From positions 6,427,001 to 6,491,000 of the forward strand of contig NZ_CP134053.1 in NCBI RefSeq assembly GCF_031583065.1: DNA of 64,000 nt, written 5' to 3'. The notes below the pieces were generated by a model that worked only from the letters and a program-made list of their open reading frames with translations, searched no databases and had not been told where the DNA came from. The position numbers and the translations under genes were made by a program. This stretch comes from Streptomyces sp. CGMCC 4.7035 (GTDB lineage: Bacteria; Actinomycetota; Actinomycetes; Streptomycetales; Streptomycetaceae). Below, one piece after another: positions 50,231-58,502 of the stretch. The first letter of the stretch is position 1. Each line of letters starts with the position of its first letter.

Positions 50231-53200
50231 CGGACGCATCATCACCTTCTACTCGTACAAGGGCGGCACCGGACGGACCATGGCCCTGGCCAACACGGCC
50301 TGGATCCTCGCCGCCAACGGCAAGCGCGTGCTGGCCGTCGACTGGGACCTGGAGGCGCCCGGCCTGCACCGCTTCTTCCACCCGTTCCTCGACCCGGACG
50401 TCCTCGCCTCCACCACCGGTGTCATCGACATCATCACCGAGTTCCACTGGGCCGCCACGACCGGAGCGCCGCGCACCGGCGACTGGCACCGCGCCTACGC
50501 CCGCGTCCAGCAGCATGCCGTGTCCCTGCACCCCGAGCGGCTCGGCTGGAACTTCCCGGACGGAGGCAGCCTCGACTTCCTCTCCGCCGGCCGCCAGGAC
50601 CGGGCGTACTCGGCGACCGTCTCCTCCTTCGAGTGGGACAACTTCTACGAGCGGCTGGGCGGCGGGCAGTTCCTCGACGCGCTGCGCGACGACATGAAGG
50701 CCCACTACGACTACGTCCTCATCGACAGCCGCACCGGCCTGTCCGACAGCGCGGACATCTGCACCATGCAGATGCCCGACGTCCTCGTCGACTGCTTCAC
50801 CCTCAGCGACCAGTCGCTGGAGGGCGCCGCCGCGGTCGCGCGCAGTGTCGAGGAGGGCTACCACCCGCACGAGGTCAGGGTGCTGCCCGTCCCCATGCGC
50901 ATCGACGAGGGCGAGAAGGAGAAGGTCGACGCGGGCCGCGCGCTGGCCCGGCTCAAGTTCGACGGACTGCCCAAAGGGCTCAGCGGCGAGGAACTCACCC
51001 GGTACTGGGGCGCCGTCGAGATCCCGTACCGGCCCTATTACGCGTACGAGGAGACGCTCGCCACCGTCAGCGACGAGAAGGGTCTCGCCAACTCCCTGCT
51101 GTCCGCCTTCGAGCGGCTCACCGCCGTCATCTCGGACGGCGAGATCACCTCCCTGCCCTCGGTGCCCGAACCGGTGCGGCTGCGCTGCAAGGAGGCCTAC
51201 GTACGGCGTCGGCCGCTCGCCAAGGTGGCCGACGTGGTCATCGCCTACGTCGCGGAGAACCGGATGTGGGCCGAGTGGGCGGAGTCCGTGCTCGTCCGCT
51301 CCGGTTGCAGCGTGACGCTGCGCGATGTGTCCACCACTGCCTTGGAGCGCCCCGACGCCGGCACCAGGACCCTCGTCCTGCTGTCCACGCCATTCCTCAA
51401 CTCCCGTCATGCCCAGGAGACCTGGCGCGCGCTCACCGACTCCTCGGCGACCGGAGCCCCCGCCTCGTTCGTGCCGCTGCGCGTCGACGACGCCCGGCTG
51501 CACTCCTCGCACCTGGAGTACAACCCGGTCGACCTGCACCGCCTGGACGAGGCGCACTGCATCGCCGGCCTGCTGCGCGCCCTGGAGCTGCCCGCCCAGC
51601 CGCTGGACGCGGGTCCGGCGGCCCCCCGCTTCCCGGGCAGCGTGCCCCGGATCTGGAACGCGCCCCAGCGCAACGTCACCTTCACCGGCCGCAGCCTGGT
51701 GCTGGAGAAGCTGCGCGACCAGCTGGGCGGCGGCAGCATGTCCGTCGTCCTGCCGCTGCCCCAGTCGCAGGCCCTGTTCGGGCTCGGCGGCGTCGGCAAG
51801 ACGCAGCTGGCCAACGAGTACGTGCACCGGTTCATGGCCGACTACGACCTGGTGTGGTGGATCTCCGCCGAGCACAACGACAACGTGGTGTCCTCCCTCG
51901 CCGAACTCGCCGCCCGGCTGGGCGCGCCCACCGGCGACGACCTGTCCATGGCCTGCCAGGAGGCCCTCCAACGGCTCGGGCGCGGCACCCCGGGCCGCTG
52001 GATCCTCGTCTTCGACAACGCCGACGACCCCGAGGATCTCAAGGAGTACTTCCCGAAGGGGGGCGGCGGGCACATCCTCATCACCTCCCGGAACCAGTCC
52101 TGGGCCCAGCAGGGGCCCTCGCTGCCGATCGACGTGTTCCTGCGCGAGGAGAGCGTCGAGCACCTGATGCGCCGCGCCAAGGGCCTCACCGCCGAGGACG
52201 CCGACCGGGTGGCCACGGCCGTCGGGGACCTGCCGCTGGCCGTCGCCCAGGCAGCGGCGTGGCTCGCGGAGACCGCCATGCCCATCGACGACTATCTGGA
52301 GCAGCTCGACCGCCAGACCACCGACGTCCTCGCCCTCAACCAGCCCGCCGACTATCCGCACCCCGTCGCCGCGACCTGGAACATCTCCATCGCCCGCCTG
52401 CGCGAGAGGTCCCCGGCCTCGGTGCGCCTCCTGGAGCTGTGCGCCTTCCTCGCCCCCGAGCCGATCGCCGCCCAGCTGCTGTACAGCAAGGAGATGATCG
52501 ACGCGCTCAAGCCGTACGACCCCGCGCTTCAGGAGAAGCTGGTCCTCGGGCGTGTGATCCGGGAGATCGGACGGTTCGCCCTCGCCAAGATCGACTCGAT
52601 GGGCACCAGCATCCAGGTGCACCGGCTCGTCCAGGCGGTCATCCGCTCCCAGCTCACCGAGGAGCAGCAGGAGGAGACGCGCCGCGTCGTGCACACCGTC
52701 CTCGCGGGCGCCCGTCCCGACGAGGACGAGCCGATCGACGACCCGGCGACCTGGCCCCGGTTCGAACTCATCTGGCCCCACCTGGACGCCTCGGACGCCC
52801 GCGGCAGCAGCGAGTCCGAGACCCGGCGGCTGATGATCGACCGGGTCCGCTACCGCTGGAAGCGCGGTGACTTCGCGCGCGCCCTCCAGCTCGCCGAGGC
52901 GCTGCTCGCCGACTGGAAGGACCTGCTGGGCGAGAACGACGTGCAGTACCTGTACCTGCGCTGCCAGCTCGCCAACATCCAGCGCTCGCAGGGACGTTAC
53001 GTCGAGGCCAGGGAGATCGACCAGGAGCTCCTGGAGCGGCAGCGGTCCGTGCTCGGCGAGGACCATCCACACACGTACGTCACCACCTCCAGCCTCTCCA
53101 GCGACCTGGCCGCGCTCGGGGACTACCGCAACGCCGTGGAGCTGGCCCGCAAGGCGCATGACGGTTTCAGCCAGATCTTCCACGAGTCCCATCCGCGCAC

Positions 53201-54140
53201 GCTCAACGCCGCGAACAACCTCGCCCTCGCCCTGCGCATGGTCGGCCGCTACGGCGAGGCCCGCGCGCTCGACCAGGACGTCCTCGACCGCCGTATGGAG
53301 GTCCTGGGGCCCGACCACATCTACACGCTCGCCTCGGCCGCCTCCCTCGGCCGCGACCTGCGCGAGGTCGGCCGCTACGACGAGTCGGTCTCCCTGCTGT
53401 CCCGGACGTACGAGGCGCACAAACGGATCCTGGGCAAGAGCTTCCCCGGCACGCTGGCCTGCGCCAAATCGCTGGCGGTGTCGCTGCGCCGGGCGGGGCA
53501 GTTCGAGGACGCGCGCCGGCTCACCTCGGCGACCCGGGCCCAGTACCGGGCCCAGTACGAGGCGCCGAACCCGGACTCGCTGGCCTGTGACCTCAACATG
53601 GCGGCCGACCTGTACGCGGCCGACGACCGGGAGGCGGCGCGCGAGGTGGCCCTGGAGGCGCTGACGGAGTACATGAAGGTGCCGGGCGAGACCCATCCCT
53701 ACACCCAGGCCGCGCTCAACAACCTCGGCATCTTCCACTGGGGCTGCGGCGACGCGTTGGAGGCCGCGGCCGTGTTCCGGCAGGTGCTGCCGCGGATGAC
53801 GGAGGTGCTCGGCAAGCAGCATCCGCACACGCTGTTCTCGGGCGTCAACTACGCGAACGTCCTGGCCGACCTGGACCGTCTGGAGGATGCGCGGGACCTG
53901 GAGGAGACGTCCCTCGCGGCACTGCGCACGGTCCTGGGACCGCACCACCCCGAGACGCTGGCGGTGGTCACCAACTACGCGCTCACACTCGGCGCCCTGG
54001 GCCGCGAGGAGGAGGCCCGGGCCCTGCGCGAGGAGGCCCTGACGGAACTGAGGCTGCTGCTGGGCGACGACAACGGCATCACCCGGGTGGCCAGCCACAA
54101 CCGGCGGATCTACCGGGACCTGGAGCCACTGGCGGTGTGA
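50214..54140 (+). CDS. fxsT: FxsT: ParA-like, TIR-like, NB-ARC and TPR multidomain protein
   Basis: 1308 aa. Residues 1 to about 300 are ParA/MinD-like: YKGGTGRT (16-22) is the deviant Walker A and YVLIDSRTGLSDSADICT the switch region. About 330-440 is TIR-like (VADVVIAYVAENRMWAEWAE; LVLLSTPFLNSRHAQETW, Glu402). The NB-ARC domain has LFGLGGVGKTQLANEY (P-loop about 523), RWILVFDNADD, HILITSRN and GDLPLAVAQ. From about 880 to the end are kinesin-light-chain-like TPRs (ERQRSVLGEDHPHTY, LGPDHIYTL, LGPHHPETLAVVTNYALTLG). A STAND ATPase fused to partition-type and TIR modules. GGAGGAGAAG precedes ATG 50214. Confidence 0.9.
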   Translation: MTAAPDGRIITFYSYKGGTGRTMALANTAWILAANGKRVLAVDWDLEAPGLHRFFHPFLDPDVLASTTGVIDIITEFHWAATTGAPRTGDWHRAYARVQQHAVSLHPERLGWNFPDGGSLDFLSAGRQDRAYSATVSSFEWDNFYERLGGGQFLDALRDDMKAHYDYVLIDSRTGLSDSADICTMQMPDVLVDCFTLSDQSLEGAAAVARSVEEGYHPHEVRVLPVPMRIDEGEKEKVDAGRALARLKFDGLPKGLSGEELTRYWGAVEIPYRPYYAYEETLATVSDEKGLANSLLSAFERLTAVISDGEITSLPSVPEPVRLRCKEAYVRRRPLAKVADVVIAYVAENRMWAEWAESVLVRSGCSVTLRDVSTTALERPDAGTRTLVLLSTPFLNSRHAQETWRALTDSSATGAPASFVPLRVDDARLHSSHLEYNPVDLHRLDEAHCIAGLLRALELPAQPLDAGPAAPRFPGSVPRIWNAPQRNVTFTGRSLVLEKLRDQLGGGSMSVVLPLPQSQALFGLGGVGKTQLANEYVHRFMADYDLVWWISAEHNDNVVSSLAELAARLGAPTGDDLSMACQEALQRLGRGTPGRWILVFDNADDPEDLKEYFPKGGGGHILITSRNQSWAQQGPSLPIDVFLREESVEHLMRRAKGLTAEDADRVATAVGDLPLAVAQAAAWLAETAMPIDDYLEQLDRQTTDVLALNQPADYPHPVAATWNISIARLRERSPASVRLLELCAFLAPEPIAAQLLYSKEMIDALKPYDPALQEKLVLGRVIREIGRFALAKIDSMGTSIQVHRLVQAVIRSQLTEEQQEETRRVVHTVLAGARPDEDEPIDDPATWPRFELIWPHLDASDARGSSESETRRLMIDRVRYRWKRGDFARALQLAEALLADWKDLLGENDVQYLYLRCQLANIQRSQGRYVEAREIDQELLERQRSVLGEDHPHTYVTTSSLSSDLAALGDYRNAVELARKAHDGFSQIFHESHPRTLNAANNLALALRMVGRYGEARALDQDVLDRRMEVLGPDHIYTLASAASLGRDLREVGRYDESVSLLSRTYEAHKRILGKSFPGTLACAKSLAVSLRRAGQFEDARRLTSATRAQYRAQYEAPNPDSLACDLNMAADLYAADDREAAREVALEALTEYMKVPGETHPYTQAALNNLGIFHWGCGDALEAAAVFRQVLPRMTEVLGKQHPHTLFSGVNYANVLADLDRLEDARDLEETSLAALRTVLGPHHPETLAVVTNYALTLGALGREEEARALREEALTELRLLLGDDNGITRVASHNRRIYRDLEPLAV

Positions 54141-54281
54141 GGTCACGCCGGGGTGCGTGGGCCGGATCCACCGGGCCCCGGAGCCACCACCGGTGTCGAG
54201 TCACACCGACGGCCCCCGAACCGGACCCGCAGCCACCACGGTGCGAGCCACACCGACGGCCCCCGAACCGGACCCACCGGG
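54122..54281 (+). repeat. Degenerate ~47-50-bp repeats copied from the fxsT 3' end
   Basis: Two copies share 27 identical bases (54202-54228 and 54249-54275, beginning CACACCGACGGCCCCCGAAC). A third, more degenerate copy (GGAGCCACTGGCGGTGTGAG) is the fxsT 3' end itself including its stop codon. Confidence 0.75.
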
Positions 54282-54303
54282 ACGCGCCCCCTGCCGGTGT
54301 GCG

Positions 54304-55215
54304 TCACGCCGAGGGCGCCTGAGCCGATCCGGGGTCCGCCAGCAGCCACTGGAGCACCGTCGGCAGTGCGCTCAGTGCCGCGAAGTGGGCCGCCTGCGGT
54401 TCGAGGACCTTGGTGGCGCGGGGGATGCGGGCCGCCAGCCAGGAAGAGTGAGAGGCCGGCGAGAAGACGTCCTGTCCGCCGTGCCACAACAGGACCGGAA
54501 CCCGGATGTCGGCCGGGTCGAACCCCCAGGGCCGGCACAGGGCGAGGGCGTCGTCGATCCACCCGTAGGGCGAGGTCCGCAGCGCCTCGCGGTAGTTGTG
54601 CAGCAGCATGGTGCGGATCCCGTTGTCCGAGACGATCATCCGGTCGGCGTCGGGCAACTCGCTGCGCAGCTCGTCGAGCAGGCGCGCGGGGTCACTGCGG
54701 ATGGCGGCCGAACGCGGAATGAGCCGGGCGGCGAACCGCTCGGGGTCGCGGCCCGCGGTGCGGAACTCGGTGACGTTCGACGGCGCCATCCCCTCGAACC
54801 AGTCCAGCCCCTCCGCGTCCCACGGGGCGAGCCCCACGAGCGCGGCGGCACGCGTCACCCGGTCCGGCAGCAGGGCCGCGCAGGCCAGCGCGTGCGGGGC
54901 GCCGCCGGAGCGGCCGGCGACCGCGAAACGGTCCAGTTCGAGGGCGTCGGCGACATCGGCCACGTCCTGGACGACGTCGACGACCTGGCGGCCGGGCTTG
55001 CGGTCGGAGCCGCCGTACCCGGGCCGGTCGTAGCTGATGAGCCAGGCGCCGCGCTGGTAGAGGAACATCGACCGGGGCCGGGGCCCGACCCTGCTGCCGG
55101 GCGTGCCGTGCAGCAGGAACACCGGGCGGCCCCGGGGATCCCCCACGCATTCGACCGTGAGCAGCCTCCCGTCCGCCGCCCGCACATGGTCAAGCGTGCG
55201 CACCTGCTCCCGCAC
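54304..55215 (-). CDS. Alpha/beta hydrolase
   Basis: 303 aa. RPVFLLHGTPGSRVGP is the oxyanion loop, SYDRPGYGGSDRKPG, VAGRSGGAPHALACA the nucleophile elbow (Ser), LLWHGGQDVFSP the acid Asp and PQAAHFAAL the catalytic His. Proline iminopeptidase/haloperoxidase-like group; substrate unknown. GTG 55215 sits after GGAGGGGGGAG and gives normal family length; the frame upstream is open but not coding-like. Divergent from the Ser/Thr kinase. Confidence 0.88.
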   Translation of the reverse strand: MREQVRTLDHVRAADGRLLTVECVGDPRGRPVFLLHGTPGSRVGPRPRSMFLYQRGAWLISYDRPGYGGSDRKPGRQVVDVVQDVADVADALELDRFAVAGRSGGAPHALACAALLPDRVTRAAALVGLAPWDAEGLDWFEGMAPSNVTEFRTAGRDPERFAARLIPRSAAIRSDPARLLDELRSELPDADRMIVSDNGIRTMLLHNYREALRTSPYGWIDDALALCRPWGFDPADIRVPVLLWHGGQDVFSPASHSSWLAARIPRATKVLEPQAAHFAALSALPTVLQWLLADPGSAQAPSA

Positions 55216-55356
55216 AGCGCTCCCCCCTCCGTCGGTCCGTGGACCGGGACCACGCTGCTCGGGAGGTTGCCCCGGGCCCCGGACGGCGAAACGAACCGGC
55301 AGGTCAACGAGGGCATGGATCAGGACAGTTGAAGGCAAGTGAGGGAAACCCTGAAC

Positions 55357-55409
55357 GTACGCCGGAGCTGGGTTAGCCTCATCTTCCCTTAGAGGGCGAA
55401 CTGGCGTAC
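55357..55409. promoter_or_regulatory. Spaced GTACGCC/GGCGTAC repeat and iron-box-like sequence before the kinase
   Basis: GTACGCC (55357-55363) and GGCGTAC (55403-55409) flank GGGTTAGCCTCATC (within 55368-55386), which matches about 12 of 19 positions of a DmdR-type iron box. Weak evidence. Confidence 0.3.
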
Positions 55410-55433
55410 GGGGAACATCACTTCGGGGGGTCC

Positions 55434-57326
55434 GTGTCAGAACAGCGGCCGGTGGGACCGGACTCATCGGCGAACGAGACTGCCGCGCTGCGGCAGACCG
55501 GTGCCTCCCCTCTGCGCCCCGGCGACCCGGGCCGTGTCGGCCCCTATGTGCCGCTGGCGTTGCTCGGCAGCGGTGGCATGGGACGGGTCTATCTGGCGCG
55601 TCCCGTGGACGACAGCCCCGGTCTGGTCGCCGTGAAGGTGATCAGGCCGGAGTACGCCGACGACGCCCGGTTCCGGCGCCGGTTCGAGCGTGAGGCGTCG
55701 GTGCACGCCCGGCTCCGTACGCCGCACACACCGAGGTTGTCCGGCACGGGGTTCCGGGACGAACTGCTGTGGATGGCCACCGAGTACCTCCCGGGGCTCG
55801 ATCTGGCGGCTGCCGTGCGGGAGAGCGGTGCCCTGAAGCCGGCCGCGGTCTGGCGGCTGGTGGCGGAGCTGGGGCAGGCGCTTGCCGACCTCGCCGCCGC
55901 GGGGATCGTGCACCGGGACCTGAAGCCGTCCAACGTGCTGCTGTCCGTCCGCGGCGCGCATGTGATCGACTTCGGCATTTCGAAGGCCGCGGACGCCAGC
56001 GCGATCACCGGCACGGGCAACCGGGTGGGAACCCCTGCCTACATGTCGCCGGAACACCTGCGGACGGGCCGCAGCGACACGGCGTCGGATGTGTTCTCGC
56101 TGGCCGGAACGCTGGTCTACGCGGCGACGGGGCGTGCTCCGTTCGGCGACGGCACAGGCGTCGACGTGATGCATCGGGTGGCGTTCGAGGAGCCGAATCA
56201 GGAGCTGCTCGGCGAGATCTCGGCGGCGGACGCGGCGCTCGGCTCGCTGCTCTCCGCCTCTCTGGCCAAGGAGCCCGAGCAGCGGCCCACGCCGCGGGAC
56301 CTGATCGACGCGGCCGGGACGCACACCGGGACGGCCGACTGGCCCGAGCCGCTGGGCGGCAAGGTGCTGGCCCGGCAGCGGGCGTACGAGGTGCTGCACC
56401 GCCTCCCCGTCGGGCGGAGGGTCGGCCTCCGGGCCCCGGGCGACCGGCCGAAGGTGGTGTCGTCGGCGTCTCCGGCGTCGCGGGTGACAGTCGAGCGAGG
56501 CGGCCGGCCCGCTCCGGCCGGTTTCGGACCGCCGGTGGAGGAGGCAGGCCCTTCCGCCGCCCCACCCCCTTCCCCGGTCACGCCATCCCCCGCAGTCACG
56601 CCTTCTACCACCGTCACGCCTTCTTCGACTGTCACGCCGTCCTCCTCCGTCACACCGCCCGAGCGGTTACGCCCGCCGGGAGCACGCCCCTGGCCGCGGA
56701 AGAAGCCGGTGCTGGCCGTCGCCGCGGGCGTCACCCTTTGCGCGGTGTTCGCGGGAGTCCTCGCGCTCAGTCGCCAGGACGCCCCTGGGACCGCTTCCTC
56801 GCCGGGGGCCGGTACGCGGACCGCCGCCGGCACCTCGCCCGGCGACGCCGCCTTCTCGCCGGCGCCCGGAGCCTCGGACGGGACGTCCGCCCCGGGCACG
56901 TCCGGCAAGGGGGTCAAGGGCGCCGCCAGCGCCGACGGCGCCGTGTCGCGCCCGGAGGCCGCCAGCACCCCCTCCGACGGAGGGCCGGATGCCCCCTCGG
57001 CCCCCGGCACCGAGCCCGGCACCCACACCGCCGCCACTCCGTCCCCGAGCAGTCCGCCCTCCGAGCCCGCGACCCCGCCCTGGATCTCCGACTGTGCGTA
57101 CTACTCCGGCAGCGGACGCACACGCCAGGGGGACAGCGGAAAACGCGTGCTCCAGGTGCAGTGCATGCTGACCGAACGCGGGTACGGCGTGGGGAGCACC
57201 GGGGTGGACGGCGACTTCGGCCCCGGAACGGAGTCCGCGGTGCGGAGCTTCCAGAGCGACAAGGGCCTGGACGCCGACGGCATCGTGGACCACGGGACCT
57301 GGACGGCGCTGCGCGGCCCGGAGTGA
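55434..57326 (+). CDS. Membrane Ser/Thr kinase with extracellular peptidoglycan-binding domain
   Basis: 630 aa. Cytoplasmic Hanks kinase: LLGSGGMGRVYLARP, VAVKVIRPEYA (catalytic Lys), IVHRDLKPSNVLLS, HVIDFGISKAADAS (DFG) and GTPAYMSPEHLRTGRSDTAS. Then a Pro/Thr repeat linker (VTPSTTVTPSSTVTPSSSVT), one membrane helix (VLAVAAGVTLCAVFAGVLAL), a Ser/Gly/Pro-rich outer linker and a C-terminal PG_binding_1 domain (GDSGKRVLQVQCMLTERGYG; VDGDFGPGTESAVRSFQ). Probably senses wall fragments, a PASTA-kinase alternative. GTG 55434 follows a GGGGGG run. Confidence 0.92.
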   Translation: MSEQRPVGPDSSANETAALRQTGASPLRPGDPGRVGPYVPLALLGSGGMGRVYLARPVDDSPGLVAVKVIRPEYADDARFRRRFEREASVHARLRTPHTPRLSGTGFRDELLWMATEYLPGLDLAAAVRESGALKPAAVWRLVAELGQALADLAAAGIVHRDLKPSNVLLSVRGAHVIDFGISKAADASAITGTGNRVGTPAYMSPEHLRTGRSDTASDVFSLAGTLVYAATGRAPFGDGTGVDVMHRVAFEEPNQELLGEISAADAALGSLLSASLAKEPEQRPTPRDLIDAAGTHTGTADWPEPLGGKVLARQRAYEVLHRLPVGRRVGLRAPGDRPKVVSSASPASRVTVERGGRPAPAGFGPPVEEAGPSAAPPPSPVTPSPAVTPSTTVTPSSTVTPSSSVTPPERLRPPGARPWPRKKPVLAVAAGVTLCAVFAGVLALSRQDAPGTASSPGAGTRTAAGTSPGDAAFSPAPGASDGTSAPGTSGKGVKGAASADGAVSRPEAASTPSDGGPDAPSAPGTEPGTHTAATPSPSSPPSEPATPPWISDCAYYSGSGRTRQGDSGKRVLQVQCMLTERGYGVGSTGVDGDFGPGTESAVRSFQSDKGLDADGIVDHGTWTALRGPE

Positions 57327-57477
57327 TTTCCCGGCCCCCGAACTCACCCGGGCGCTCCCGGACTTCGTCGGGGGTCTCGACCTTGGTCGGAGCGGGTGAA
57401 CGGTGACCGCCGCTCTGGCGTGGCAGCCACCGTTCTCGCGTCGCCCCAGTTCAGATCGATTCTGCACCTGGGGCGCC

Positions 57478-57554
57478 TGGTGGGGCGGGTGGGACTCGAA
57501 CCCACGGCCGACGGATTATGAGTCCGCTGCTCTAACCGGCTGAGCTACCGCCCC
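57478..57554 (-). tRNA. tRNA with CAU anticodon (elongator Met or Ile2)
   Basis: The reverse strand starts GGGGCGGTAGCTCAGCCGG and has a complete cloverleaf: acceptor GGGGCGG/CCGCCCC, anticodon loop CTCATAA, T-arm GGGTTCGAGTCCC, discriminator A and an encoded CCA. It is not the initiator (base-paired first position). Met versus lysidine-modified Ile cannot be decided by eye. Confidence 0.93.
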
Positions 57555-57688
57555 GTTACGGCGCGTCGCGCACATTTGTGCGCGCCGTCTGCCGCAGCAT
57601 AGCCGCTCATACGATCTCCTGCTTCGGATGGTCGGCTACACATGACCTTGAGGACTCCGCCGTGGGCACGGCGGTTCCTGCGGACATG

Positions 57689-57710
57689 AAAAAGGACCCC
57701 GACGGGGTCC
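57689..57710 (-). terminator. Rho-independent terminator of the tRNA-Asn pair
   Basis: On the minus strand GGACCCC-GTC-GGGGTCC is followed by TTTTT, a textbook intrinsic terminator, 13 bp beyond the 3' end of the first tRNA-Asn. Confidence 0.9.
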
Positions 57711-57722
57711 TCGTTCAGCATG

Positions 57723-57795
57723 CTCCCCCGACTGGACTCGAACCAGTAACCTGCCGGTTAACAGCCGGCTGCTCTGCCAATTGAGCTACGGAGGA
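57723..57795 (-). tRNA. tRNA-Asn (GTT), copy 1
   Basis: Reverse strand TCCTCCGTAGCTCAATTGGC, anticodon loop CTGTTAA, T-arm CTGGTTCGAGTCCAG, acceptor TCCTCCG/CGGGGGA with discriminator G. CCA is not encoded. Confidence 0.96.
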
Positions 57796-57800
57796 CCGAG

Positions 57801-57873
57801 CTCCCCCGACTGGACTCGAACCAGTAACCTGCCGGTTAACAGCCGGCTGCTCTGCCAATTGAGCTACGGAGGA
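57801..57873 (-). tRNA. tRNA-Asn (GTT), copy 2
   Basis: Identical in all 73 bases to the first copy and only 5 bp away (78-bp period), so the two arise from one transcript and a recent tandem duplication or gene conversion. Confidence 0.96.
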
Positions 57874-58050
57874 ATGCCTCGTTGCATCGAACGTACCTAC
57901 CTGGGTATTCGCCAGGGGGCGCTCGCTCGCTGCGACACATACATTAGCGCAAGCAGGGGGGTGCTCCGCCAATCGGTTCCCCCCACGACCGATGCCCACG
58001 CAAGTGGACGACGCAGACGCAAGGGACGAGGCAAGGGAAGGGTGGCCGCC

Positions 58051-58353
58051 ATGCGCTATCGGCTCACGTTCGTCGCCGGGGTGGTTCTGGGCTATGTGCT
58101 GGGCACACGGGCCGGGCGTGAACGGTACGAGCAGCTCAAGAAGTCCGCCCGCCAGGTCGCGCAGAACCCGGCCGTGCGCAACACCGCCGAGACGGCCGCC
58201 CAGCAGGGGCGCGAGATCGCCGGCAAGGCCCTGCACGCGGTGAGCGCCAAGGCCGGAGACCACATGCCCGCCTCGGTCGCCGCCCGCGTGCGCTCGCTGC
58301 GCGAACGCAACGGGCACCGCGGCGAGGACGACTGGGGCACCAGCAACACCTGA
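58051..58353 (+). CDS. YtxH-like small membrane-associated protein
   Basis: 100 aa: an N-terminal glycine-rich membrane segment (YRLTFVAGVVLGYVLGTRAG) followed by a charged helix (RERYEQLKKSARQVAQNPA) rich in Ala and Gln, then a polar tail. This is the layout of YtxH/YtxH-like general-stress proteins. GGAAGGGTGG precedes ATG 58051. Common in Streptomyces; function unknown. Confidence 0.82.
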   Translation: MRYRLTFVAGVVLGYVLGTRAGRERYEQLKKSARQVAQNPAVRNTAETAAQQGREIAGKALHAVSAKAGDHMPASVAARVRSLRERNGHRGEDDWGTSNT

Positions 58354-58423
58354 CCGACGGGCCGCCGGCACCGCCCACGAGGCAGCCGGCACCCGCCGTC
58401 ACCGAAGAGCCGCCGCGGCACTT

Positions 58424-58442
58424 TGGGCGGGGGTCCCGCCCA
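58424..58442 (+). terminator. 8-bp GC hairpin after the YtxH-like gene
   Basis: TGGGCGGG-GGT-CCCGCCCA, perfect arms, in the 149-bp gap before the FGGY kinase. No T-run. Confidence 0.5.
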
Positions 58443-58502
58443 GGCCCCTCAAGGCACTGGGGGAGGAGCGGCCACCCCTCTCGGTACGGCAGAATTTCCA
58501 CC

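Noticed and set aside
50100..54146. A 1348-codon open frame antisense to fxsT
   Set aside because: High GC3 produces long antisense frames; its residues are Arg/Val/Asp/Gly low-complexity without domains, while the sense strand has clear ParA, NB-ARC and TPR motifs.
57478..57873. tRNA cluster as an integration (att) site of a mobile element
   Set aside because: No integrase, excisionase or duplicated tRNA 3' end was found within the window.
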